From Stenotrophomonas rhizophila (GTDB lineage: Bacteria > Pseudomonadota > Gammaproteobacteria > Xanthomonadales > Xanthomonadaceae): a stretch of 64,000 nucleotides of DNA. Location of the stretch: assembly GCF_001704155.1 (NCBI RefSeq), contig NZ_CP016294.1, positions 3,655,501 through 3,719,500 of the forward strand, given 5' to 3'. Below are positions 1-7,518 of this stretch, in pieces. Numbering within the stretch: position 1 is the stretch's first letter; each line of letters begins with the position of its first letter. The notes under the pieces were generated by a model. That model did not search any database, was not told the origin of the DNA, and worked only from the letters and a program-made list of their open reading frames with translations. Made by a program: the position numbers and the translations under genes.

Positions 1-158
1 TTGTTGAGGAAGGCCGGGCCATCGAAGCCCACGGCGGCGGTGCGGTAGGCCGGGGACACCCGGATATCGCCGAAACGCCCGCGCAGCGCGGCCACCGCAG
101 CGTGAAGATGCTGCTGCGGTTGCAGGTTGCTGCCCAGGCTCAGGAGCACAGTGGTCAT
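1..158 (-). CDS. folK: 2-amino-4-hydroxy-6-hydroxymethyldihydropteridine pyrophosphokinase, 3'-truncated by window edge
   Basis: The reverse strand encodes an N-terminus of 52 residues beginning MTTVLLSLGSNL, and the frame is open to the edge of the window. The SLGSN motif at residues 7-11 and the later SPAYRTAAVGFDGPAFLN segment match the start of HPPK (FolK), which transfers pyrophosphate from ATP to 6-hydroxymethyl-dihydropterin in folate synthesis. The catalytic centre lies outside the window, so a divergent FolK-like paralogue cannot be excluded. It is transcribed divergently from the Anbu gene across an 84-bp gap. Confidence 0.72.
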   Translation of the reverse strand, partial: MTTVLLSLGSNLQPQQHLHAAVAALRGRFGDIRVSPAYRTAAVGFDGPAFLN

Positions 159-242
159 GGTATTCAGCGTACGTGGGGCGAATCCACACGGGGCCAACAG
201 GGGCTCCGCATAGAATCGGGGTGCACATCATAGGACACCGAC

Positions 243-980
243 ATGACCTATTGCGTCGGCATCGAGGTGGACGAGGGCCTTGTCTTCGCCGCCGATACCC
301 GTACCAACGCGTCGCTGGACGACGTACGCGTGCACCGCAAGCTGCACGAATTCGAGTTTCCGGGCGAAGCGGTCTTCGTCATCATGGCCGCCGGCAACCT
401 GGCCACCACCCAGCTGCTGATCTCGCGGCTGCACCGCGACGTGGAGGAACAGCGGCCGGAAAACCTGCGCGCCTACCGGCACCTGTTCGAGGTGGCCGAG
501 TACGTGGGCCGGGTGCTGGTGGACAGCCAGGTCAAATGCAGCAATCCCGAACACGGCCATGACGGGGTCAACACCCAGGCGACCCTGATCCTGGGCGGCC
601 AGGTCGGCGGTGAACACCCCGGGATGTACATGATCTACCCGCTGGGCAACGCGATTGCCGCCTCGCCGGAAACGCCGTTCCTGCAGATCGGCGAATCCAA
701 GTACGGCAAGCCGATCCTGGACCGCATCATCCGCCCGCAGACCCGGCTGGACGATGCCGCGCGCACGGCAATCGTGTCGCTGGATTCGACCATCCGTTCC
801 AACCTTTCCGTGGGCCTGCCGGTCGACCTGGTACTGCTGCGCGCTGGCGACCTGCGCATCAGCCACCGCATGCGCCTGGCCGGCGACAGCCCGCTGTACG
901 CGGAGATCCATGGCAACTGGTCGCGGCGGCTGGAACACGCCGTGGCCAGCCTGCCCAGTTTCCCGTGGGAAGATGCGTAG
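243..980 (+). CDS. Anbu-type proteasome-related peptidase (Ntn hydrolase)
   Basis: This 245-residue protein starts MTYCVG, so removal of Met would expose a Thr nucleophile as in Ntn hydrolases. The segments VFAADTRTNA and AAGNLATTQLL match Anbu, the bacterial ancestral beta subunit related to HslV and the 20S proteasome. Length agrees with Anbu (about 240-250) and is clearly longer than HslV. Known Anbu genes usually sit beside an alpha-E protein, an ATP-grasp/circularly permuted transglutaminase and related genes, but here none of these is adjacent. AGGAC lies just upstream of the ATG. The TAG stop is formed by the GTAG head of a SMAG repeat. Family assignment is firm; substrate and physiological role are unknown. 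Confidence 0.85.
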   Translation: MTYCVGIEVDEGLVFAADTRTNASLDDVRVHRKLHEFEFPGEAVFVIMAAGNLATTQLLISRLHRDVEEQRPENLRAYRHLFEVAEYVGRVLVDSQVKCSNPEHGHDGVNTQATLILGGQVGGEHPGMYMIYPLGNAIAASPETPFLQIGESKYGKPILDRIIRPQTRLDDAARTAIVSLDSTIRSNLSVGLPVDLVLLRAGDLRISHRMRLAGDSPLYAEIHGNWSRRLEHAVASLPSFPWEDA

Positions 981-1034
981 ATACCGACCGTTGGTCGGTA
1001 TTCCCCAGCGTCACGACCAACGGTCGTGACCTAC
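977..1034. repeat. SMAG/REP dimer between convergent genes
   Basis: Two GTAG-headed palindromes face each other: one at 977-1000 containing ACCGACCGTTGGTCGGT, the other at 1010-1034 on the reverse strand containing GTCACGACCGTTGGTCGTGAC. The TAG of the first head is the stop codon of the Anbu gene, and the TAG of the second head is the stop codon of the hybrid kinase gene. As RNA either arm could form a stable hairpin that protects or terminates the convergent transcripts. Confidence 0.85.
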
Positions 1035-2551
1035 CGTGTGGGCGCCAGCGCCTCGGCCACCGAGCGGAACACCTGCTGCATTTCCAGCGGTTTGCGCAGC
1101 ACGTGCACCTCCACGCCCTCGGGGAAGGCGTCCAGCGGCACCGGAACCTCGGCGTCTTCCAGCACCAGCGCCGGGCCGCGGTAGCCCAAGGTGGCCATCT
1201 CATCGAGCAGGTGGCTGGCTGAAAGCAGCTTTGCCCCGGCATCGGCGATCACCAGCGCCGGCATCGCCTCCTGCTGCATCCAGCGCAGCGCAGCGCCGCC
1301 ATCAGAGGCCAGCTGCAGGTGATACCCCTGGCTGGACAAGGCATTGCCCAGCAGCGACAGCCGGGTGGCTTCGCCATCGACCACCAGGATCGACTGCCCC
1401 GCACCCGCCGCTACCGGCTGTGCCTGTGGGGCCGCATCGACAGGCGCCTGGCGCATCGGCAGCCGCAGTTCGAACCGGCTGCCCACGCCCGGCGTGCTTT
1501 CCACCCGGATGCTGCCCTGGGCGCCTTCGATGATGCGCTTGCAGGAGATCAGGCCCAGCCCCGTGCCGTTGACCTTGGTGGTGAAGAACGGGTTGAACAG
1601 GTGCGCCAGCACCTCGGCGCTCATGCCCACGCCCTCGTCGGTCACCGAGATGTGCAGCCAGTCCTGGCCATGCGCATCCGGGGCGGCCGCCGCGCGCAGG
1701 GACAAGCGCCCGCCATTGGGCATGGCCTGGATCGCGTTGAGCGCCAGGTTCAACAGCACCTGCTGCAGCTCGGTGTAGTTGGCATCCACCGCCAGGGCCG
1801 GGTCGTCCACGTCCAGATGCAGGCTCACCTGCGCCGGCAAGGTACTGCGCAGCAGCAGTTCCATCGCCTCGAACAGGTGGGCGATCTGGATCCGCTCGCT
1901 CGGGGTGCGCGAGCCGCGCACGAACGACAGCATGGATTCGGCCATTTCATGCCCGCGCCGCCCACATTCGGCGATCACGTCGGCCAGGTGGTGCAGCTGC
2001 GGATCATCGGTGCGGGCCTTGAGCAGCTCCGGCATGATCAGCAGCGGCTGCAGGATGTTGCGCAGGTCGTGGCTGAGCCCGGCGGCCAGCAGCGACAGGC
2101 TTTCCAGTCGCTGCGCGCGCATCAGCTCGGCTTCCACCCGCTGGCGGTCGATGGTGCCGCGCGCCTCGCGCACGGCCCGCGCCACCGCCGACGGCAGCCG
2201 CGCCGGCTGGTGCTTGATGATGTAGTCATTGGCGCCCTGGTGCAGGGCGGCCACGGCGTTCTCTTCGCCAATCGTGCCCGACACGAAGATGAAGGGCACG
2301 TCCGGATGCCAGCCGCGCACGATCTCCAGCGCCTGGTTGCCGGAAAACCCGGGCATGGCCAGGTCGGACAGCACGATGTCCGGCGCGAAGCGCAGCAGCG
2401 CATCGCGCAGTTCGGCGGCGGTCTCGACCCGTTCGAAGCTGGCCTCCAGCCCCGCGTCGAGCATCTGCCCGCACATCAGCTCGGCATCTTCGGGCGAATC
2501 CTCCACCAGCAGGATGCGCAAGTGTCCCAGCGAGGGGCCGGTGAGCGGCAT
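1031..2551 (-). CDS. Hybrid signalling protein: receiver, histidine kinase, degenerate receiver
   Basis: The 506-residue cytoplasmic protein has a receiver domain first (phosphoacceptor Asp63 in LSDLAMPG), then a dimerisation/phosphotransfer helix with His161 in GLSHDLRN, an HATPase domain (N box near 268-272, G1 DEGVGM at 305-310, GTGLGL near 329), and a second receiver from about 386. The last receiver keeps Asp437 and Lys487 but the acidic pair reads VDG instead of DD or ED, so it may not be phosphorylated normally. It is the third gene of a tight set, 3 bp behind the single-domain regulator, and probably accepts phosphate from the upstream kinase. No DNA-binding output domain is present. 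Signal and target are unknown. Confidence 0.85.
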   Translation of the reverse strand: MPLTGPSLGHLRILLVEDSPEDAELMCGQMLDAGLEASFERVETAAELRDALLRFAPDIVLSDLAMPGFSGNQALEIVRGWHPDVPFIFVSGTIGEENAVAALHQGANDYIIKHQPARLPSAVARAVREARGTIDRQRVEAELMRAQRLESLSLLAAGLSHDLRNILQPLLIMPELLKARTDDPQLHHLADVIAECGRRGHEMAESMLSFVRGSRTPSERIQIAHLFEAMELLLRSTLPAQVSLHLDVDDPALAVDANYTELQQVLLNLALNAIQAMPNGGRLSLRAAAAPDAHGQDWLHISVTDEGVGMSAEVLAHLFNPFFTTKVNGTGLGLISCKRIIEGAQGSIRVESTPGVGSRFELRLPMRQAPVDAAPQAQPVAAGAGQSILVVDGEATRLSLLGNALSSQGYHLQLASDGGAALRWMQQEAMPALVIADAGAKLLSASHLLDEMATLGYRGPALVLEDAEVPVPLDAFPEGVEVHVLRKPLEMQQVFRSVAEALAPTR

Positions 2552-2554
2552 GGG

Positions 2555-2995
2555 TTATTCGACCTCCGGGGCCTGGTTGATGAGCGCCCAGAACTTGCCG
2601 AGCGTCTGCACCGCACCGAAAAACTGGTCCACGTCCACCGGCTTGACCACGTAGGCATTGACGCCCAGGTCCCAGCTGCGGGCCAGGTCGCTCTCTTCGC
2701 GCGAGGACGACAGGATCACCACCGGCAGGCGCTTGAGCTCCTCCGCATTGCGGATCTGGCGCAACACTTCCAGCCCGTCCATGCGCGGCATCTTGATATC
2801 CAGCAGCAGCACCGCGGGCAGGCCTTCCTCGCGGTGTGCGAAGGCGCCGCGGCGCAGCAGGTAGTCCATCGCTTCCACGCCGTCTTCGACGTGCACGATG
2901 GGGTTGGCCAGGCGCGCTTCCTTCAGCGCGTCGATGGCCATTTCGGCGTCGGCGGGGCTGTCCTCGGCAAGCAGGATGGTACGGAGAACGGTCAT
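2555..2995 (-). CDS. Single-domain response regulator (Rcp1-like receiver)
   Basis: The 146-residue protein is only a receiver domain: acidic pair Glu11/Asp12, phosphoacceptor Asp66 in LLLDIKMPRMDG, the conserved Ser in VILSSS and Lys118 in VVKPVD. It resembles Rcp1-type regulators that accompany phytochrome-like and CHASE-type kinases. The start overlaps the stop of the upstream kinase gene by 4 bp (ATGA), implying translational coupling. It probably shuttles phosphate from the membrane kinase, perhaps to the hybrid protein encoded next. The role is inferred from gene order only. Confidence 0.9.
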   Translation of the reverse strand: MTVLRTILLAEDSPADAEMAIDALKEARLANPIVHVEDGVEAMDYLLRRGAFAHREEGLPAVLLLDIKMPRMDGLEVLRQIRNAEELKRLPVVILSSSREESDLARSWDLGVNAYVVKPVDVDQFFGAVQTLGKFWALINQAPEVE

Positions 2996-4812
2996 GCGGC
3001 AGGGCCCTTGTTGAGTGCGTCGAGAGAGGGAGGCAGCAGGAAATGGAAGGTGGCGCCCTGGTCCAGCGCCGCTTCGGCCCAGATCCGGCCACCATGGCGG
3101 GTGAGTACGCGGCGCACGCTGGCCAGTCCGATGCCGGTGCCGGGGTACTCGCTGGCCTTATGCAGGCGCTGGAATACGCCGAACAGCTTGCCGGCATACG
3201 CCATATCGAAGCCGGCACCGTTGTCGCGCACGCTGAACAGATGGCTGCCATCGGGCTGCCGCGCGTAGTCCACCTCGATCCGCGCCGGGTGCGCGTTGGC
3301 CGAATACTTCACCGCGTTGCCCAGCAGGTTCAACCAGAGCTGCCGCATCATGTTGTCGTCGGACACGAGGATCGGCAGCGGCGCGATCTTCCATTCGATG
3401 CGCCGCGCCACGCCGGTGGCTTCGCTATCGCTCAGCACATTGGCATCGAGCAGTGCGCGGGTATCGGCCACCAGCGACTGCATGTCCACCGCCTGCAGGC
3501 GCATCGCCGCCCGGCCGAGGCGCGAGTACACCAGCAGGTCATCGATCAGCGTCGCCATCCGCCGCGCCGAGCCGGCGATGACGTCAAGGTAATGCCGCGA
3601 TCTCTCGTCTACGCTTTCGCCCAGGTGGCGCGCCAGCTTGTCCGAGAAGCCGGCCACGTGACGCAGCGGCGCGCGCAGGTCGTGCGACACCGAGTAGCTG
3701 AAGGCCTCCAGTTCGCGGTTGACCTCCGACACCTGCTCCACCTTGCCCTCCAACTGGCGGTTCAGTTCTTCCACGCGCTGCTGCACTGCGCGCTGCACGG
3801 TGACATCGGTGATCGTCATCAGCACTACTTCGTCATCGCGGTCCGGCAACGGCATGCGGCGGGCGTTGATCAGCATGGTGCGCACCTGGTCGTCGTCGGT
3901 GCGCTGTTCGTGTTCGAAATCCCACAGTTCGCGGCCGCGCAGCAGCACGTCCATCAACCGCTGGCGCACGGCCGGGTCGCTCCAGGCGCCCCCGCCGACG
4001 CTGTCGAGCGCACGGCCGTCGGTGGTCCCGTCGTCGTCCAGGCCATACAACTCGGCGAACGCCGGGTTGTGCAGCTGGACCCTGAGTTCACGGTCAAGCA
4101 GCACGATAGGCTCGCGCACGGTGTGCAGCACGGAGGCGGCGCGCGCCGAAGCGCGCCGGCTGGCACGCTCTGCACGGGCGCGGTGCAGCATCTGCCGGTG
4201 CAGCAGCCACAGCACCAGCCCGAGCAGCAGCAGCTGCACCACCAGTGCGGTCCATGACACCAGTTCGCCCTGCCGCTGCTGCTGGGCGAACTGGGCCGAG
4301 CGTTCGCGCAGCAGCGCCTCCTCGCGGTTCTGCAGTTCCTCGATGAGGCCGCGGATCGGGTAGCGCGTGGTGAGATCCTGGACCAGCCGTCGCTGGTCGT
4401 CTTCCGGCCCCGCGCTGGCCAGGTCGCGGGCCACTTCCATGCGCCGCTCCAGCAACGACTGGATGCGGCCGATGCGCACCAGCTGCTCGGGGTTGTCGCG
4501 GGTCAGTTCGGTCAGTCGCGCCAGCCGCTGCGGGATGAAGCGCGCCTGGCCCAGCCGCTCGCGCAGGCCGGGGGCATCGATGCCCCGCGACATGGTCAAT
4601 GCAGCGGACTCCACGTCGCGCACATCGGCCTGCAACTGGTACACCGCCACGCCGACGTCCTGCGTGTGGGCCACCCAGCGCATCGCGTCGAGGTTCTCCC
4701 CGGAAAGTTTGCGCAGCGTCAGCCATGGCACCACGATGATGGCGACAGCCGCCAGCCCGAGGGCCGGCAACCGCCAGCGATCCCAGAGTTCATCACTGAA
4801 AACCAGTGCCAT
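2992..4812 (-). CDS. Membrane sensor histidine kinase with extracytoplasmic helical sensor and PAS domain
   Basis: Of 606 residues, about 12-31 form the first membrane segment and 186-204 the second. The 150-residue region between them is helical and charged, like a CHASE3 sensor. A PAS domain follows (about 225-335), then a coiled linker, the HisKA box with His377 in YSVSHDLRAPLRH, and an HATPase domain (N box LLGNAVKYS, G1 VRDNGAGFD, G2 GTGIGL). This is the bacteriophytochrome-like kinase class. It heads the three-gene signalling set and overlaps the next gene by 4 bp. The ligand is not evident. Confidence 0.88.
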   Translation of the reverse strand: MALVFSDELWDRWRLPALGLAAVAIIVVPWLTLRKLSGENLDAMRWVAHTQDVGVAVYQLQADVRDVESAALTMSRGIDAPGLRERLGQARFIPQRLARLTELTRDNPEQLVRIGRIQSLLERRMEVARDLASAGPEDDQRRLVQDLTTRYPIRGLIEELQNREEALLRERSAQFAQQQRQGELVSWTALVVQLLLLGLVLWLLHRQMLHRARAERASRRASARAASVLHTVREPIVLLDRELRVQLHNPAFAELYGLDDDGTTDGRALDSVGGGAWSDPAVRQRLMDVLLRGRELWDFEHEQRTDDDQVRTMLINARRMPLPDRDDEVVLMTITDVTVQRAVQQRVEELNRQLEGKVEQVSEVNRELEAFSYSVSHDLRAPLRHVAGFSDKLARHLGESVDERSRHYLDVIAGSARRMATLIDDLLVYSRLGRAAMRLQAVDMQSLVADTRALLDANVLSDSEATGVARRIEWKIAPLPILVSDDNMMRQLWLNLLGNAVKYSANAHPARIEVDYARQPDGSHLFSVRDNGAGFDMAYAGKLFGVFQRLHKASEYPGTGIGLASVRRVLTRHGGRIWAEAALDQGATFHFLLPPSLDALNKGPAA

Positions 4813-4947
4813 AGCCCCTCGTCAGCCTGCATGTTCCCCTTTCCCCGCACGGTGCGCCCCCGTCCAGGAGGTGCGCCGAGAGGGGCGACGTCCTGAATAT
4901 ACTCCACACCAACGTGAATACGCGGGAGGACCGGACAGGGAAGCCGC

Positions 4948-4979
4948 GCAAAAAAAAAGGCGCGCCCGAAGGCGCGCCC
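4948..4979 (-). terminator. Intrinsic terminator of the BON gene
   Basis: Arms GGCGCGCC at 4959-4966 and 4971-4978 enclose the loop CGAA. On the reverse strand the stem is followed by a run of nine T (A-run 4950-4958), a textbook Rho-independent terminator just beyond the BON gene. Confidence 0.9.
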
Positions 4980-5000
4980 CGTGTTCATGACAGCAGCGGA

Positions 5001-5378
5001 TCAGCGCTTGGCAGCGGCCGATGCAACCGTCAGCGCGCTGGCATCCACCTTGGTGACGCCCTTGACGGCCTTGGCCTTGGCAATGGCCTTGTCGTGCTCG
5101 GCCTTGGAATCCACGGTACCCGACAGCGAAACCACGCCGTTGACCGTCTCGACCTTCACTTCGGTGCCGGACACATTCTTGGTGGTGAGCAGCTCGCTCT
5201 TCACCTTGGTGGTGATCCAGGTATCGGAGGCCGGCTCGGACGACTCATGCGTATCGGCGTGGGTCATGGCAGTCTTGTCGGTGGTCTTCGGCGGATCCTT
5301 GGCCATTGCCGCCGAGGTGCCCAGCAGCATGCCGAAAGCGAGCGAAGCAGCAAGCAGATTACGGGTAGTGTTGGTCAT
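5001..5378 (-). CDS. Periplasmic BON-domain protein (OsmY-like)
   Basis: The chosen start (MTNTTRNLLAAS) has AGGGAGA about 10 bp upstream; a longer in-frame extension to 5450 lacks a good ribosome site. The 125-residue product has a signal peptide ending near AAMA (about residues 1-30), an acidic linker, then one BON domain (about 55-118) with the typical GVVSLSGTVDSKAEHDKAIAKA core. BON proteins such as OsmY bind envelope or phospholipid surfaces and are often induced by osmotic stress. It is a single-gene unit with its own terminator. Confidence 0.88.
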   Translation of the reverse strand: MTNTTRNLLAASLAFGMLLGTSAAMAKDPPKTTDKTAMTHADTHESSEPASDTWITTKVKSELLTTKNVSGTEVKVETVNGVVSLSGTVDSKAEHDKAIAKAKAVKGVTKVDASALTVASAAAKR

Positions 5379-5548
5379 GTGCGGTGTCTCCCTGGTTAGT
5401 GGGTCCAGTGTCGGCTGCGATGCGTGGACAGCACGTCGCTGCAAGATCACGTTGCCGTGAACCGGTCAGGTTCAATCCCAACAGTTCAGGTTTCCGCACT
5501 GCATCATTTGCAACTATTCTTATCCAAGGCAACACGGCAGGTACGCAC

Positions 5549-6592
5549 ATGGCGACGATCGCACAAGTGGGATTGATCGGATACGGGCTGGCTGGAAGCG
5601 TTTTCCATGCGCCGCTGATCCAACACACGCCGGGCCTGGCACTGCACAGCATCGTCAGTTCGCAGCGCGAGCGGCTGCTGCGCAGCTTCACCGATGTGCA
5701 CATCCACGCGGATGTGGCGCCTCTGCTGGCCGACCCGGCGGTGGACGCGGTGGTGATCGCCACGCCCAATGAACAGCACGCACCGCTCGCGCTGGCGGCA
5801 TTGCGCGCCGGCAAGCATGTGCTGGTCGACAAACCCTTCGCGTTGAGCACGGCCGAAGCGGTGGCGGTGGTGGATGCCGCGCGCGACGCGGAGCGCGTGG
5901 TGTGCGTGTTCCAGAACCGACGCTGCGATGCCGACTTCCTCAGCCTGCGCAGTGTGCTGGCGTCCGGTACGCTGGGCCGCGTTGCCGAGTGCCATTCGCA
6001 CTTTGACCGCTTCCGCCCGCAGGTGCGCGATCGCTGGCGCGAGAGCGATGCCCCCGGCAGCGGATTGTGGATGGACCTGGGCCCGCACCTGCTGGACCAG
6101 ATGCTGCAGCTGTTCGGCCGGCCCGAAGCGATCAGTGCCGACATCACCGCGCAGCGCGACGGCGCGCGCAGTGATGATTATTTCCATGCAGTGCTGCATT
6201 ACCCCGCGATGCGCGCGATCGTGCACGCCGGTTCACTGGTGGCCGCATCGGCGCCACGGTTTGCCGTGCACGGCAGCGCCGGCAGCTACCTGAAGGAAGG
6301 CCTGGATGTGCAGGAAGACCAGCTGCGCCAGGGCATCGCCCCCGGCGCGCCGGGCTGGGGTCTGGATCCGCAGCATGGGCTGCTGGTGCAGGTGGATGCC
6401 GAAGGAAAGGTACATCGGCAGACCGTGGACAATGCTGTCGGCGACTATCGCCGGTTCTACGCCGCGTTCCGCGATGCGATGCTCGGCGAGGGCGAAGCGC
6501 CAGTCAGTACTGAAGAAGCACTGCAACTGATGCGGCTGCTGGAAGCAGGCCGCGAAAGCGCCGGCAGCGGCCGGCGCGTGGATCTTCGGTAA
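5549..6592 (+). CDS. Gfo/Idh/MocA family NAD(P)-dependent oxidoreductase
   Basis: Translation from MATIAQVGLIGYG gives 347 residues; the reading frame extends further upstream but that part has no homology-like features. The Rossmann GYGLAG motif is at residues 11-16, the EKP-equivalent motif reads VDKPFA near 95, and the C-terminal alpha/beta domain contains GSGLWMDLGPHLLDQ, where the His is the usual catalytic position. This matches the YdgJ-like branch that reduces or oxidises sugars or inositol derivatives. The substrate cannot be told. The stop is 2 bp from the stop of the convergent gnd gene with no terminator between. Confidence 0.88.
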   Translation: MATIAQVGLIGYGLAGSVFHAPLIQHTPGLALHSIVSSQRERLLRSFTDVHIHADVAPLLADPAVDAVVIATPNEQHAPLALAALRAGKHVLVDKPFALSTAEAVAVVDAARDAERVVCVFQNRRCDADFLSLRSVLASGTLGRVAECHSHFDRFRPQVRDRWRESDAPGSGLWMDLGPHLLDQMLQLFGRPEAISADITAQRDGARSDDYFHAVLHYPAMRAIVHAGSLVAASAPRFAVHGSAGSYLKEGLDVQEDQLRQGIAPGAPGWGLDPQHGLLVQVDAEGKVHRQTVDNAVGDYRRFYAAFRDAMLGEGEAPVSTEEALQLMRLLEAGRESAGSGRRVDLR

Positions 6593-6594
6593 GG

Positions 6595-7500
6595 TTATTC
6601 CTTGACCATCGCGTGGCCACCGAACTGGTTGCGCAGTGCGGAGAGCATGCGGTCGCTGAAGGAATTCTTTTCGCGTGAGCGCAGCCGCTCCAGCAGCGAC
6701 AGGGTGATCACCGGGGCGGAGACGTCCAGGTCGATCGCTTCAGCCACCGTCCAGCGGCCTTCGCCGGAATCGGGCACGAACGGCGCGATGCCGTCCAGCT
6801 GCGGGTTACGGGCCAAGGCGTCGGCGCTCAGGTCCAGCAGCCAGGACCGCACTACGCTGCCGTGCTGCCAGGCCGCCGCGACCTGGCCCAGGTCGAGGGT
6901 GAATTCGGTCTTGCGCTGCATCAGCGCGAAGCCTTCGGCATAGGCCTGCATCATTCCGTACTCGATGCCGTTGTGGACCATCTTGCAGAAGTGCCCGGCC
7001 CCGCTTGGCCCCGCGTGGACCCAGCCGCGATCCTCGGCCGGGGCCAGGGTGCGGAAGATCGCCCCGACGCGCTCGACGGCCGCCGCATCGCCACCGATCA
7101 TCAGGCTGTAGCCTTCCTGCAGGCCCCACACCCCGCCGCTGGTGCCGCAGTCGAGGTAAGTCACGTCTTCTTCCAGCAGCTGCGTGGCGCGGCGCATCGA
7201 ATCCTTGTAGTACGAGTTGCCGCCGTCGATCACCACGTCACCTTCGGACAGGTGCGGCGACAGCGCGGCCAGGGTCTGGTCGACCACCTCGCCGGCGGGC
7301 ACCATCAGCCAGACCACGCGCGGCACCGACAGCTTCGCCAGCGCCTCGGCCGCCGTTGCACTCACGTCGAAGCCGCGCGCGGCGGCACTGGCTCGGGCCG
7401 CTTCACCCGGGTCCACGCCGATCACGCGGTGGCCGCCGCGGTGCAGCCGCTCGGCCATGTTGGCGCCCATGCGCCCCAGTCCAATCATTGCAATTTCCAT
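6595..7500 (-). CDS. gnd: 6-phosphogluconate dehydrogenase, decarboxylating (short, NAD-type)
   Basis: The 301-residue protein has the Rossmann motif GLGRMGANMA (7-16), the substrate-binding GGNSYYKDS (near 94-102), CGTSGGVWGLQEG and the active-site segment GAGHFCKMVHNGIEYGMMQ. It oxidatively decarboxylates 6-phosphogluconate to ribulose 5-phosphate. The length of about 300 corresponds to the short, usually NAD-preferring YqeC/GntZ branch rather than the 470-residue E. coli Gnd. It lies 18 bp downstream of the secreted protein gene and is probably cotranscribed with it and with the DUF2242 lipoprotein. Confidence 0.92.
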   Translation of the reverse strand: MEIAMIGLGRMGANMAERLHRGGHRVIGVDPGEAARASAAARGFDVSATAAEALAKLSVPRVVWLMVPAGEVVDQTLAALSPHLSEGDVVIDGGNSYYKDSMRRATQLLEEDVTYLDCGTSGGVWGLQEGYSLMIGGDAAAVERVGAIFRTLAPAEDRGWVHAGPSGAGHFCKMVHNGIEYGMMQAYAEGFALMQRKTEFTLDLGQVAAAWQHGSVVRSWLLDLSADALARNPQLDGIAPFVPDSGEGRWTVAEAIDLDVSAPVITLSLLERLRSREKNSFSDRMLSALRNQFGGHAMVKE

Positions 7501-7518
7501 GTCTCACCTTTGCTCGGT

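Noticed and set aside
3296-4363. Forward frames within the sensor kinase
   Set aside because: Antisense shadows rich in Ser and Arg, without start signals.
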